From F23-B02 sp963625685 (lineage in GTDB: Bacteria; Bacillota; Clostridia; Oscillospirales; Oscillospiraceae), in contig CAVFTR010000009.1 in NCBI GenBank assembly GCA_963625685.1, positions 1 to 64,000 on the forward strand: 64,000 nt of DNA. The letters are read 5' to 3'. A program made the position numbers and the translations under genes. The notes beneath the pieces were generated by a model, which made no database searches, had not been told where the DNA came from, and worked only from the letters and a program-made list of their open reading frames with translations. This document shows, piece by piece, positions 42,764 to 51,696 of this stretch. Position 1 is the stretch's first letter. The number at the start of each line of letters is the position of its first letter.

Positions 42764-42798
42764 TAATAAAATGCCGGACGATAGGTTCGTCCGGCATC
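42764..42798 (-). terminator. terminator of the rplU-rpmA operon
   Basis: 11-bp stem atgccggacga / tcgtccggcat with a 5-base loop. On the minus strand it is followed by ttttattatag, 12 bases after the rpmA stop. Confidence 0.8.
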
Positions 42799-42809
42799 GT
42801 CATGTTAAT

Positions 42810-43073
42810 TTACTGAGCGATCTCTTCGTAAACAGAAACCTGCTTGCGATCCTTATCCTTGCGCTCGAACTTTACCTTGCCGTCTACGAGAGCGAACAGG
42901 GTGTCGTCCTTACCCTTACCAACGTTGGTGCCGGGATGGATCTTAGTTCCGCGCTGTCTGACGAGGATATTGCCGGCCAGGACGAACTGACCGTCTGCTC
43001 TTTTGACACCAAGACGCTTGGACTCACTGTCGCGGCCGTTCTTGGTAGAACCCATACCTTTTTTATGTGCCAT
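42810..43073 (-). CDS. rpmA: 50S ribosomal protein L27
   Basis: 87 aa, starting MAHKKGMGSTKNGRDS. Most Firmicutes make L27 with an extra N-terminal stretch that the protease Prp removes; this one starts directly at the functional AHKKG end that reaches the peptidyl-transferase centre. Consistently there is no prp gene between rplU and rpmA (38-base gap). The start is fixed by ggaggtgtaacctta. Confidence 0.97.
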   Translation of the reverse strand: MAHKKGMGSTKNGRDSESKRLGVKRADGQFVLAGNILVRQRGTKIHPGTNVGKGKDDTLFALVDGKVKFERKDKDRKQVSVYEEIAQ

Positions 43074-43111
43074 TAAGGTTACACCTCCATTATCAGTAGT
43101 AGCGGGGAAAA

Positions 43112-43426
43112 TTATGCGTTGATGGTTTCGATCTGAACCTTGGTATAGGGCTGTCTGTGACCCTGCGTTCTGCGGTAGCCCTTTTTGGGCTTCATCTTGT
43201 AGACGCGGACCTTCTTGCCCTTGCCGTTCTTTACGACATTTGCGGAAACGGTAGCGCCGTCGATAACGGGAGCGCCGAAAACGGTGCTGTCGCCGTCGAT
43301 AACTGCGAGGACCTTGTCAAACTTGACGGTCTCGCCGGCCTCAACGTCAAGCTTCTCAACGAAGATAACGTCGCCCTCTGCCACGCGGTACTGCTTGCCG
43401 CCGGTCATGATGATAGCATGCTTCAT
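43112..43426 (-). CDS. rplU: 50S ribosomal protein L21
   Basis: 104 aa, full length, with the C-terminal block KMKPKKGYRRTQGHRQPYTK. First gene of a two-gene operon with rpmA. It has a leader of about 80 bases after a consensus promoter, which may hold the autoregulatory L21 leader known in Firmicutes. Confidence 0.97.
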   Translation of the reverse strand: MKHAIIMTGGKQYRVAEGDVIFVEKLDVEAGETVKFDKVLAVIDGDSTVFGAPVIDGATVSANVVKNGKGKKVRVYKMKPKKGYRRTQGHRQPYTKVQIETINA

Positions 43427-43505
43427 AAACTAACGATCCTTTCTTCAGGTCTCGCTCTCGTGGGCGCCGGATATGCTCCGGACTTCCGACCCATTCAATG
43501 CGGCT
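43427..43505 (-). promoter_or_regulatory. rplU leader, possible L21-binding element
   Basis: The 5' leader includes pairing arms gtccgga / tccggc around gcata, and a second short foldback (cgctctcgtgggcg on the plus strand). Firmicutes have an L21 leader RNA in this position. I cannot confirm the consensus by eye. Confidence 0.35.
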
Positions 43506-43510
43506 CGAAT

Positions 43511-43539
43511 AGCATATCACCTCGGCCCTGAAATGTCAA
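43511..43539 (-). promoter_or_regulatory. promoter of rplU-rpmA
   Basis: Minus strand -35 TTGACA (43534-43539), 17-base spacer, -10 TATGCT (43511-43516). Confidence 0.75.
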
Positions 43540-43577
43540 TGATTTTCTGCGTTTTCCGCAATGATTTTATAAGAATA

Positions 43578-43606
43578 TTGCAAAACGCGGACGAACATGA
43601 GATAAT
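43578..43606 (+). promoter_or_regulatory. promoter of cardiolipin synthase
   Basis: -35 TTGCAA (43578-43583), 17-base spacer, -10 GATAAT (43601-43606). The leader is about 45 bases. Confidence 0.5.
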
Positions 43607-43659
43607 ACAATATTATAAGACGATACTATCGCTGTCACGCGAGAAAGGAGCATACCCGC

Positions 43660-45177
43660 TTGCTGAAAAAACTGTTTTCACGAACTGCGATAACGGCGCT
43701 GCTGATACTGGTGCAGCTTGTCTGGATAGTGGCGCTGCTGCTGCGCCTGGGCGACGCGATGCCGGTACTCAACTACATTCTGCGCGTTCTCAGCCTCATC
43801 GCCATCCTGCATGTCATAAAAAGCGACATGGACCCGTCGTATAAGGTCAGCTGGGTGCTGTTTATCGCGCTGCTGCCCCTGTTCGGCGGACTCATGTACG
43901 TCCTGTTCGGCAACAAACGCCCGACAAGGTTTGCGCGCGAGAGGCTCAACGTCCAGCTTGAGAGCACGAGGCTATACTACACTCAGCGCCGGTCGGCTGC
44001 CGACTGGATAGACGACGACGGGGTGCGCGGGCTTTTCAGATATCTTGAGTCCTACAGCGGATACAAGGCCTGCCGCGATACGTACACGGAGTATTTCCCC
44101 GTCGGCGAGGCCATGTACGAAAGCCTCCTTACGGAGCTTAAAAAGGCCGAGAAGTTCATTTTCCTCGAATATTTCATCATAAATCAGGGGGAAATGTGGG
44201 ATTCCGTGCTGGAGATACTGCGCAGCAAGGTCGCTCAGGGCGTGGACGTGCGGGTGATATACGACGACGTCGGCTGCGCTGGCTACCTGCCGGCAAATTA
44301 CTATCAGACCCTGCGCAGCTACGGCATAAAGGCCGTGGCCTTCAATAAATTCGTGCCGATCGTGAGCATCGTCATGAATAATCGCGACCACCGCAAGATA
44401 ACCGTCATCGACGGCAAGGTGGGCTATATAGGCGGTATAAACATAAGCGACGAGTATATAAACAGAAAAGAGCGCTTCGGCCACTGGAAGGACACGGGCC
44501 TGATGTTCAAGGGCCCGGGCGTGGAGAATCTCACGCTCATGTTTCTTGAGATGTGGAACGCCTTCAATGAGAGCGAGGGCTGCTACGGCGATTATGTGCC
44601 GGAGGAATACGGGGAGAGCGGCGACATGCGCGACGGCTACGTCCTCAGCTTTTCGGACAGCCCGCTCGACGACGAGAACACGAGCGAAAACGTCTACACC
44701 GATATACTCTACAGCGCAAACGACTACGTTTATATAACGACGCCGTATCTGGCCATAGACAGCAGCCTTCAGAACGCCCTGTGCATGGCGGCCAAGCGCG
44801 GCGTGGACGTGCGCCTTATCACCCCGGGAATACCCGACAAAAAGATGGTATACCGCCTGACGCGCTCGTATTACGCCTCGCTCATACGCGCCGGCGTCAA
44901 GATATACGAGTACACGCCCGGCTTCATCCACGCCAAGAGCTATGTTTCCGACGATAAGCTCGGCGTCGTCGGCACCATAAACATGGATTACCGCAGTCTG
45001 TATCTGCATTTTGAGTGCGGAACGCTCATGTATGACAGCCCGGCGGTCATCGACCTGAGAAACGACGACCTCGCGACGATAGAAAAGTGCCGCAGAATCG
45101 AGCTTGCCGACTGCCATACGAGCTTTTTCGGCGAGCTTCTGGACCGCATCCTGCGCGTGCTCGCGCCGCTGCTTTAG
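43660..45177 (+). CDS. cls: cardiolipin synthase (phospholipase D type)
   Basis: 505 aa. Two N-terminal membrane segments, then two PLD half-domains: HRKITVIDGKVGYIGGIN (near 245) and HAKSYVSDDKLGVVGTIN (near 424), each with the HxK(x)4D active-site motif. Condenses two phosphatidylglycerols to cardiolipin at the membrane. The start is TTG 43660, nine bases after aaaggag; no ATG fits. Single-gene unit. Together with psd it shows PE and cardiolipin in the envelope. Confidence 0.93.
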   Translation: MLKKLFSRTAITALLILVQLVWIVALLLRLGDAMPVLNYILRVLSLIAILHVIKSDMDPSYKVSWVLFIALLPLFGGLMYVLFGNKRPTRFARERLNVQLESTRLYYTQRRSAADWIDDDGVRGLFRYLESYSGYKACRDTYTEYFPVGEAMYESLLTELKKAEKFIFLEYFIINQGEMWDSVLEILRSKVAQGVDVRVIYDDVGCAGYLPANYYQTLRSYGIKAVAFNKFVPIVSIVMNNRDHRKITVIDGKVGYIGGINISDEYINRKERFGHWKDTGLMFKGPGVENLTLMFLEMWNAFNESEGCYGDYVPEEYGESGDMRDGYVLSFSDSPLDDENTSENVYTDILYSANDYVYITTPYLAIDSSLQNALCMAAKRGVDVRLITPGIPDKKMVYRLTRSYYASLIRAGVKIYEYTPGFIHAKSYVSDDKLGVVGTINMDYRSLYLHFECGTLMYDSPAVIDLRNDDLATIEKCRRIELADCHTSFFGELLDRILRVLAPLL

Positions 45178-45184
45178 CTTCAAT

Positions 45185-45225
45185 AAAAAACTGCCGTCCC
45201 TTCTGTTCGGGGACGGCAGTTATCT
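45185..45225 (-). terminator. bidirectional terminator between cls and ackA
   Basis: 12-bp stem aactgccgtccc / gggacggcagtt (one extra G) with a long T-run on the ackA side and a broken one on the cls side. Confidence 0.85.
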
Positions 45226-45242
45226 TTTGCTTTTTATGAGGC

Positions 45243-46439
45243 TCAGCCGATGATATCGCGGGTATCGCGCGCGATGACGAGCTCCTCGTTGGTGGGGATC
45301 ACAAAGACCTTGACCTTTGAGTCGGGGGTGGAGATCATGATGTCCTCGCCGCGCTTGGAGTTTGCCTCGTCGTCGATGGTGACGCCAAGATAGCCGAAAT
45401 ACTCGGCGATGGCCTTGCGGGAGCTCTTGGAGTTCTCGCCGACGCCGGCGGTGAATACGATGGCGTCAACGCCGTTCATGGCGGCGACGTAGGAGCCAGC
45501 GACCTTCGCGACCCAGTAGTGGAACATGTCCAAAGCCAGCTGCGCGCGCTCGTTGCCCTTGGAAGCCGCGTCGTCAAGATCGCGGAAGTCGGAGGAAACG
45601 CCGGAAACGCCCAGAACTCCGGACTTCTTGTTGAGGATGTTGAGCATCTCGTCTATGCTGATGCCGTACTTGTTCATGATAAACTGGATAACGCCAGCGT
45701 CCAGGTCGCCGCAGCGGGTGCCCATGGGGAGACCGACCAGGGGAGTGAAGCCCATGGAGGTGTCCACGCATTTGCCGCCGTCGATAGCTGCGATGGAGCT
45801 GCCGTTGCCCATGTGGCAGGAGACGATCTTGAGCTCCTCGATGGGCTTGCCCATCAGCTGTGCGCAGCGGCCGGAGACATAGCGGTGAGAGGTGCCGTGG
45901 AAGCCGTAGCGGCGGATGCCGTCGTTCTGATAGTACTCATAGGGGACCGCGTACATGTAGGCCTTGCCGGGCATGGTCTGATGGAAGGCGGTGTCGAACA
46001 CCGCGACCATTGGAACATCGCCCATAACGTCGCGGCAGGCGTTGATGCCGATGATGTTGGCCGGATTGTGCAGGGGAGCGAAGGGAGTGCACTCCTTGAG
46101 CGCCTCCATGACAGCGTCGTCGATGCGCACAGAGGAAGCGAACTTTTCGCCGCCGTGAACGACGCGGTGGCCGACAGCGTCGATCTCCTTCATGGAGGCG
46201 ACGACGCCGTACTCGGCGCTGGTGAGCTTGTCGATGACCGCGGCTATGGCCTCGGCGTGGGTGGGCATTGCAACGTCCTCGTCGAACACGGGCTTGCCGC
46301 CTGCCAGCGGGGTGTGCTTGAGATGGCCGTCAAGGCCGATGCGCTCGCAGAGGCCCTTTGCCATGACAGACTCGGTCTCCATGTCGATGAGCTGATACTT
46401 CAGGGAGGAGCTGCCTGCGTTGATAACAAGAATTTTCAT
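45243..46439 (-). CDS. ackA: acetate kinase
   Basis: 398 aa ASKHA kinase: N-terminal VINAGSSSLKYQL, catalytic region HRVVHGGEKF, and GFHGTSHRYV...SCHMGNGSSIAAI are intact. It converts acetyl phosphate plus ADP to acetate plus ATP, the last step of acetate fermentation. Start ATG after aaggaaac. A single-gene unit; pta is not adjacent. The upstream 46.5-46.8 kb region is a foldback element and the divergent neighbour is tmcAL, which consumes acetate. Confidence 0.95.
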   Translation of the reverse strand: MKILVINAGSSSLKYQLIDMETESVMAKGLCERIGLDGHLKHTPLAGGKPVFDEDVAMPTHAEAIAAVIDKLTSAEYGVVASMKEIDAVGHRVVHGGEKFASSVRIDDAVMEALKECTPFAPLHNPANIIGINACRDVMGDVPMVAVFDTAFHQTMPGKAYMYAVPYEYYQNDGIRRYGFHGTSHRYVSGRCAQLMGKPIEELKIVSCHMGNGSSIAAIDGGKCVDTSMGFTPLVGLPMGTRCGDLDAGVIQFIMNKYGISIDEMLNILNKKSGVLGVSGVSSDFRDLDDAASKGNERAQLALDMFHYWVAKVAGSYVAAMNGVDAIVFTAGVGENSKSSRKAIAEYFGYLGVTIDDEANSKRGEDIMISTPDSKVKVFVIPTNEELVIARDTRDIIG

Positions 46440-46490
46440 TCCAAGTTTCCTTTCTTATTGTAAAAATCACAAATTAATTGTATTATGAAA

Positions 46491-46782
46491 TCATACCGTC
46501 GATCGACAAGAGCACACACGGTTCTGGCAGGCTCAAATATGCCCATGCGGCGTTAAAGCCCTTGCGAATACGGCAAGTATGCGCTGCGGACTTTGCCTTG
46601 CCTGAGCACATTTGAGCTCTGTCAAAACTGCCTGCACCTGTCAGCCTGCAATTTTCAAGTGATTTTCGGCTTTCTTCGATGCAGGCGGGCCGACGCCCGC
46701 CAGGGAGAAAAAGGCGAAAAGCGCCGAAAAGGGCTGCTGTCAGGCGTATGTGCTCCTGTTGATCGACGGTACACAATTCATT
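46491..46782. repeat. long intergenic foldback element with terminal inverted repeats
   Basis: Ends taccgtcgatcgacaagagc (46494) and gctcctgttgatcgacggta (46752) pair over about 20 bases. Inside are further foldbacks, such as ggctcaaatatgc / gcacatttgagc and gcgggccgacgcccgc near 46690. About 290 bases with no supported gene. It is MITE-like in form. It fills most of the 393-base gap between ackA and tmcAL. Confidence 0.6.
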
Positions 46783-46832
46783 TTAATACATTTTGCACAA
46801 AAATCAAGTAAATTTTGAAGGGGATGAAGGAT

Positions 46833-48035
46833 TTGAGCGTTATAGGCATAGTAGGAGAGTATAATCCCTTCCATTATGGGCATATGCACCATATCGCGGA
46901 GACGAAAAGGCTCATGGGCGAGGACTGCCCCGTGGTCTGTGTCATGTCGGGCGACTTTATCCAGCGGGGCGAGGCGGCGGTGTATTCAAAATTCGCGCGC
47001 GCAGAGGCGGCAGCCATGAGCGGTGTCGACCTCGTGCTCGAGCTCCCGCTGCCATGGGTGCTGTCCTCGGCCGAGGGCTTCGCGCGCGGCGCGGTGGGGC
47101 TTCTGGGCTCTATAGGAGTCGTCACGCACCTGAGCTTCGGCAGCGAATGCGGCGAGGTAGAGGTGCTCGAAACGATAGCGGAAACGCTCATAGACCCGCT
47201 CATCGGCGCCGATATACGCGCGGAGCTTGCCGCCGACGAGGGCATATCCTTTGCCGCGGCGCGGCAGAGAGCCTGCGCGAGGCGTCTGGGCGAAATGGCC
47301 TGCCAGCTCGAAACGCCCAACAATATCCTCGCCGTGGAATATATAAAGGCCATATATAATCTCGGTCTGAGCCTCAGGCCGCTTACCGTCCAGCGCTTCG
47401 GCTCGGGGCACGACGAGCTCTCGGGCGAGGGCTATAAGTCCGCGGCCGAGATACGCCGCATGATATCCGGCGGCAGGGATATCTCCGCCGCGCTGCCGGA
47501 GAGCGCCTACGGCGTATACCGCCGCGAGGAAAAGCTCGGCCGCGGCCCGGTGATGCCCGAGAGCCTGGAGAGCGCCGTGCTGTCGCGTCTGCGCATGCTG
47601 CCGGACGAGGCCTACGCCGCGCTGCCGGACACGGGGGAGGGGCTTTATAACCGCATAGCGCGCGCGGCGAAGGAGGAGTGCACGCTCGACGCGGTCCTCG
47701 CCGCGGGAAAGAGCAAGCGCTACGCACTTTCACGCATACGCCGTATTATAATGTGCGCGGCCCTCGGCGTGAATGCCGGGATGTCAGCCGAAACGCCGCC
47801 CTATGCCCGCGTTCTTGCCGCCACCCGGCGCGGCTGCACGCTCCTGCGGCAGATGAGCGAGAGGTCTCTCATACCTGTTATAACGAAGCCCGCCGAGGTA
47901 AACGGCCTGGGCGCCGAGCGAAGAAGGCTCTTCGAGCTCGGCAGCTCCGCGCACGATCTCTACGTTCTCGGATATGCCGCCAAGGCCGAGCGGCGCGGCG
48001 GCGCGGACTGGCGCACGAGCCCGAAAATATTGTGA
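46833..48035 (+). CDS. tmcAL: tRNA(Met) cytidine acetate ligase
   Basis: 400 aa. Uses acetate and ATP to make N4-acetylcytidine at the wobble base of elongator tRNA-Met. N-terminal nucleotidyltransferase-like motif GIVGEYNPFHYGHMHHI, then ETPNNILAVEYIKAI and the helical C-terminus. The likely start is TTG 46833 with aaggggatga upstream, which places the start two residues before the conserved VIGIVGEYNPFH as in relatives; ATG 46824 overlaps the site. Its substrate tRNA is encoded at 58428 and the acetate producer ackA is the neighbour. Confidence 0.9.
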   Translation: MSVIGIVGEYNPFHYGHMHHIAETKRLMGEDCPVVCVMSGDFIQRGEAAVYSKFARAEAAAMSGVDLVLELPLPWVLSSAEGFARGAVGLLGSIGVVTHLSFGSECGEVEVLETIAETLIDPLIGADIRAELAADEGISFAAARQRACARRLGEMACQLETPNNILAVEYIKAIYNLGLSLRPLTVQRFGSGHDELSGEGYKSAAEIRRMISGGRDISAALPESAYGVYRREEKLGRGPVMPESLESAVLSRLRMLPDEAYAALPDTGEGLYNRIARAAKEECTLDAVLAAGKSKRYALSRIRRIIMCAALGVNAGMSAETPPYARVLAATRRGCTLLRQMSERSLIPVITKPAEVNGLGAERRRLFELGSSAHDLYVLGYAAKAERRGGADWRTSPKIL

Positions 48036-48093
48036 TTTTGTTCCATATTGAAAACATCGTTATAAATATATTAATAAAATATCCAAAAAACAG

Positions 48094-48122
48094 TTGCAAT
48101 TTGCTTTCCGGTAGTTTATAAT
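48094..48122 (+). promoter_or_regulatory. promoter of the liv transporter
   Basis: -35 TTGCAA (48094-48099), 17-base spacer, -10 TATAAT (48117-48122). About 80 bases of leader follow. Confidence 0.75.
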
Positions 48123-48209
48123 GCTCACTATCAACAAAAAGACAAATGTTCGCACTGCGCGGACACGGAGAAGTTGAAAGTTGAGAAATAATCAGGAGGA
48201 AATAATCCA

Positions 48210-49385
48210 ATGAAGAAGTTTTTAGCACTTGTTCTTGCCATGCTCATGGTATTTTCGCTGTGCGCATGCGGCGACGGCGGCAGCTCCGGCGGCGATAAGG
48301 TCATAAAGATCGGCGTTTACGAGCCTCTGACCGGCGCAAACGGCGCAGGCGGCAAGCAGGAAGTCCTCGGCATGGAGTATGCAAACTCCGTCGTCAACAC
48401 CGTCGAGATAGGCGGTGAGACCTACAAGGTCGAGCTCGTCACCGCTGATAACGAGTCGGATACCTCGAAGGCTGTTTCCGCAGCATCCAACCTCGTTGCA
48501 CAGGGCGTATCCGTCGTTCTCGGCTCCTACGGCTCTTCCGTTGCGATAGCCGGTTCCGATACCTTCAAGGACGCAGGCATCCCCGCGATCGGCGTTACCT
48601 GCACCAACCCCCAGGTCACCGAGGGCAACGATCACTACTTCCGTATCTGCTTCCTCGATCCGTTCCAGGGCACCGTTCACGCAAACTTCGCAAAGGAGCA
48701 GCTCAAGGCTGACACCATCTACTGCCTCGGCGAGCTCGGCAACGACTATGACCAGGGTCTTATAAACTACTGCAAGGCAGCAGCGGAGAAGCTCGGCATG
48801 AAGGTCGTCACTGAGTCCTTCCCGAAGGATAACTCCGACTTCACCTCTTACCTGAACAACGCCAAGAAGGCCGGCGCTCAGGCTATCTTCGCTCCCTGCT
48901 CGATCCAGTACGCACAGCTGATCGTTGAGCAGTCAGCAGCTCAGGGCATCAACATTCCTCTCCTCGGCTCCGACACCTGGGACAGCAACGTCATCGTCGG
49001 CGCTACCAAGGGCAAGGACGTTCAGGTCTATGTTTCCACATTCTATCAGGAAGGCGCAAACCCCGACTTTGAAAAGGGCATCAAGGAGTGGATCAACTCC
49101 GACAGCGCGAACCTTGAAAAGAACGGCGGCAACGACATGCTCGCAGCTGTCACCGTCATGGGCTATGATGCATACATGGTAGCTCTCGAGGCCATCAAGG
49201 CAGCCGGCTCCTCCGATCCTGCGGCAGTCATGGCAGCTCTGCCCGGCGTCACCTACTCCGGCATCTCCGGCGACATCTCCTTCAATGACATCGGCGACGC
49301 AAACCGCGACTCCGCAGTCATCAAGGCCGCCAACACCGAGACCGGTGAGTGGGAATTCGTCGCAGTACAGAAGGCTGAGGCATGA
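48210..49385 (+). CDS. livK: branched-chain amino acid ABC transporter, substrate-binding lipoprotein
   Basis: 391 aa. Signal peptide with lipobox LCAC (Cys 20), then a type I periplasmic-binding fold (IKIGVYEPLTGANGAGGKQE ... AVSAASNLVAQGVSVVLGSYGS ... LGSDTWDS). It captures Leu/Ile/Val-like amino acids outside the membrane. Strong caggagga site. Codon bias indicates high expression. First gene of livKHMGF; a terminator hairpin in the following gap would make this product more abundant than the permease. Confidence 0.92.
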   Translation: MKKFLALVLAMLMVFSLCACGDGGSSGGDKVIKIGVYEPLTGANGAGGKQEVLGMEYANSVVNTVEIGGETYKVELVTADNESDTSKAVSAASNLVAQGVSVVLGSYGSSVAIAGSDTFKDAGIPAIGVTCTNPQVTEGNDHYFRICFLDPFQGTVHANFAKEQLKADTIYCLGELGNDYDQGLINYCKAAAEKLGMKVVTESFPKDNSDFTSYLNNAKKAGAQAIFAPCSIQYAQLIVEQSAAQGINIPLLGSDTWDSNVIVGATKGKDVQVYVSTFYQEGANPDFEKGIKEWINSDSANLEKNGGNDMLAAVTVMGYDAYMVALEAIKAAGSSDPAAVMAALPGVTYSGISGDISFNDIGDANRDSAVIKAANTETGEWEFVAVQKAEA

Positions 49386-49431
49386 TTCCGCACTGCTGCG
49401 GCACAGCTTGTACTTAAACCGTTAACTGTTT

Positions 49432-49477
49432 ATATGGTGGGGATGCTGCGGCATCCCCACCATATGGCGTTTTTTTA
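49432..49477 (+). terminator. partial terminator between livK and livH
   Basis: 15-bp stem atatggtggggatgc / gcatccccaccatat, tgcg loop and a run of seven T. It lies inside the operon, so it probably sets the ratio of binding protein to membrane components. Confidence 0.85.
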
Positions 49478-49565
49478 ATCAAGGCAGGAGCGCATAAATA
49501 TGCTCCGTAAAATACACTGCGGAGCGGATCTATGCGTTCCAAAAGAGAGATAGGATGGTCCTCAG

Positions 49566-50462
49566 ATGATCGAATTTTTACATGTTAACTTTGGTTATCT
49601 GCTATCGGGCATATCCGTGGGCGGTCAGTATGCACTTATAGCCATCGGCTACACGATGGTATACGGCATACTCAGACTCATAAACTTTGCTCACGGCGAT
49701 GTCTTCATGGTAGCAGGCCTTATAATGATCTACGCCATAGCCGGCGGCCTGCCGATGTGGGTGTCGATAATTTTAGTCATAGCGCTCACGGTAGTGCTCG
49801 GCGTCGTTATCGAGCGCGTTGCGTACAAGCCGCTGAGATCCTCGCCGCGTATGTCGGTCATGATCTCCGCCATCGGCGTTTCGTACCTGCTGCAAAACTG
49901 CGCACTGTACTTCACCGGCGGCCTTGCCCGTTCATACCCCGTTATCCCCTTCTTCGCAAAGACTGTCACGATATGGGACGCGAGCACCAAGGTCGTTACC
50001 CTTATAACTCCGGTGCTGACCATCGTTCTGGTCATAGCGCTCGTGCTGCTTATAAACCATACCAAGATAGGCATGGCAATGCGCGCCGTCGCCAAGGATT
50101 TTGAGACCAGCCAGCTCATGGGCATAAAGATCGACTCAGTCATATCCTTTACCTTCATCATCGGCTGCTTCCTCGCGGCTGTCGGCTCGCTGCTTTATTT
50201 CTCAAACTACACTACCGTTGTTCCGACCTCCGGCGCGATGCCCGGCCTGAAGGCCTTCGTCGCGGCCGTTTTCGGCGGCATCGGCTCGATACCCGGCGCT
50301 GTCATCGGCGCGTTCGTGATCGGTATCTGCGAAAATATCATTAGATCCTTCGGAAACGACTGGACGGTATTCTCCGATGCGTTTACTTTTGTCCTGCTGA
50401 TTGTCATCCTCCTCGTCAAGCCCACCGGCATCTTTGGCGAGAAGGCGACGGATAAGGTGTGA
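49566..50462 (+). CDS. livH: branched-chain amino acid ABC transporter permease
   Basis: 298 aa, about eight membrane segments, with the LivH signature YGILRLINFAHGDVFMV and the cytoplasmic coupling loop MRAVAKDFETSQLMGI. Forms the channel with LivM. Weak aggatggtcctcag ribosome binding region. It lies 180 bases after livK, across a terminator hairpin. Confidence 0.93.
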   Translation: MIEFLHVNFGYLLSGISVGGQYALIAIGYTMVYGILRLINFAHGDVFMVAGLIMIYAIAGGLPMWVSIILVIALTVVLGVVIERVAYKPLRSSPRMSVMISAIGVSYLLQNCALYFTGGLARSYPVIPFFAKTVTIWDASTKVVTLITPVLTIVLVIALVLLINHTKIGMAMRAVAKDFETSQLMGIKIDSVISFTFIIGCFLAAVGSLLYFSNYTTVVPTSGAMPGLKAFVAAVFGGIGSIPGAVIGAFVIGICENIIRSFGNDWTVFSDAFTFVLLIVILLVKPTGIFGEKATDKV

Positions 50463-50472
50463 GGTGACGGTG

Positions 50473-51696
50473 ATGAACGAAACAATGAATACCAAGGTCC
50501 TCAGAACTCCGGACGAAGTCGCAAAGCGTCAGGGCATGTGGATGACCGTAGTCGCTCTTGTGATCCTGTACGTCGCGCTGTTTGCGCTCGATAACTTCGT
50601 AAAGCCCACGCAGTTTACGATGATGCTCATCCCCGTGCTCAAGAAGGGTGCCATATACTCGCTGGTCTGCGTTTCCATGAACCTGCTCAACGGCTTCACG
50701 GGCCTGTTCTCGCTCGGCCAGGCGGGCTTCATGCTCATAGGCGCCTATGCCTATGCGATATTCTCCATCCCCGCCGCGCAGCACGCCTCGGTCTACCAGT
50801 ACTTTGACGGCGGCGCTATCCAGTTCTCGATCCCCGAGCTTTTGGGCAGCGCTCTTGGCGTGAACCTCGGCAGCTTCCTCGGAGCGATCATCTGCATCAT
50901 TATCGCGGGTCTTGCGGCGGCTGTGTTCGCGGCGCTCATCGGCATCCCCGTGCTGCGCCTCAAGAGCGACTACCTCGCCATTGCGACTCTCGGCTTTGCC
51001 GAGATCATCCGCGCCTTCTTCCAGTGGAACGGCCTCGGCGTTATCACCAACGGCTCAAACCTCCTGCGTAAGTACACCTCCTTCAGCGACATGAAGATAC
51101 AGCTCGGCGCGCAGGTGTTCAAATTCGGCACGATCTTCCCGTTTTTCATAGCGATGATATGCATCATAATCATCGTCCTGCTCATAAACTCCTCCTACGG
51201 ACGCGCATTCAAGGCCATCCGTGACGATGAGGTCGCGGCGGAGGCGATGGGCATCGATCTGTTCAAGCATAAGATGCTGTCCTTCGTCATCTCCAGCTTC
51301 TTTGCCGGAGTGGGCGGCGCGCTGCTTGCAATGTTCCAGACGACCGTTCAGGCCTCGGCCTTCATGTCCTCGATGACCTACGAGCTGCTGCTGATCGTCG
51401 TTATCGGCGGCATAGGCTCCATCTCCGGCAGCTGCATCGCGGCGTTTCTGTATATCGCCTGCTCGGAGTGGTGGCTGAGATTCCTCGACTCCGGCGCTAT
51501 CGGCAGTATTCAGGTCTCCTTCTTCCGCGACGGCTTCCGCAAGGTCGTGTTCTCCGTCGTCATCATGGTCATAGTCCTGTTCTTCTCGCAGGGCATCATG
51601 GGCAACAAGGAGCTGTCCTTTGCCGGACTTATCAGAAAGATACAGGCTAAAAAGGCCAAGAAGGCCGAAAAATCCAAAGAGGGAGGTGCCGCGTAA
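50473..51696 (+). CDS. livM: branched-chain amino acid ABC transporter permease
   Basis: 407 aa, somewhat longer than LivH, as usual. Typical parts: NLLNGFTGLFSLGQAGFMLI and the coupling motif FKAIRDDEVAAEAMGI. Start ATG at 50473 after gaggtgacg, 10 bases beyond livH. C-terminal Lys/Ala-rich tail (KKAKKAEKSKEGGAA). The stop overlaps the livG ATG. Confidence 0.93.
   Translation: MNETMNTKVLRTPDEVAKRQGMWMTVVALVILYVALFALDNFVKPTQFTMMLIPVLKKGAIYSLVCVSMNLLNGFTGLFSLGQAGFMLIGAYAYAIFSIPAAQHASVYQYFDGGAIQFSIPELLGSALGVNLGSFLGAIICIIIAGLAAAVFAALIGIPVLRLKSDYLAIATLGFAEIIRAFFQWNGLGVITNGSNLLRKYTSFSDMKIQLGAQVFKFGTIFPFFIAMICIIIIVLLINSSYGRAFKAIRDDEVAAEAMGIDLFKHKMLSFVISSFFAGVGGALLAMFQTTVQASAFMSSMTYELLLIVVIGGIGSISGSCIAAFLYIACSEWWLRFLDSGAIGSIQVSFFRDGFRKVVFSVVIMVIVLFFSQGIMGNKELSFAGLIRKIQAKKAKKAEKSKEGGAA

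Noticed and set aside
46593..46811. 72-codon Cys-rich frame in the ackA-tmcAL gap
   Set aside because: It lies wholly in the foldback element, has no ribosome binding site and no homology that I recognise.
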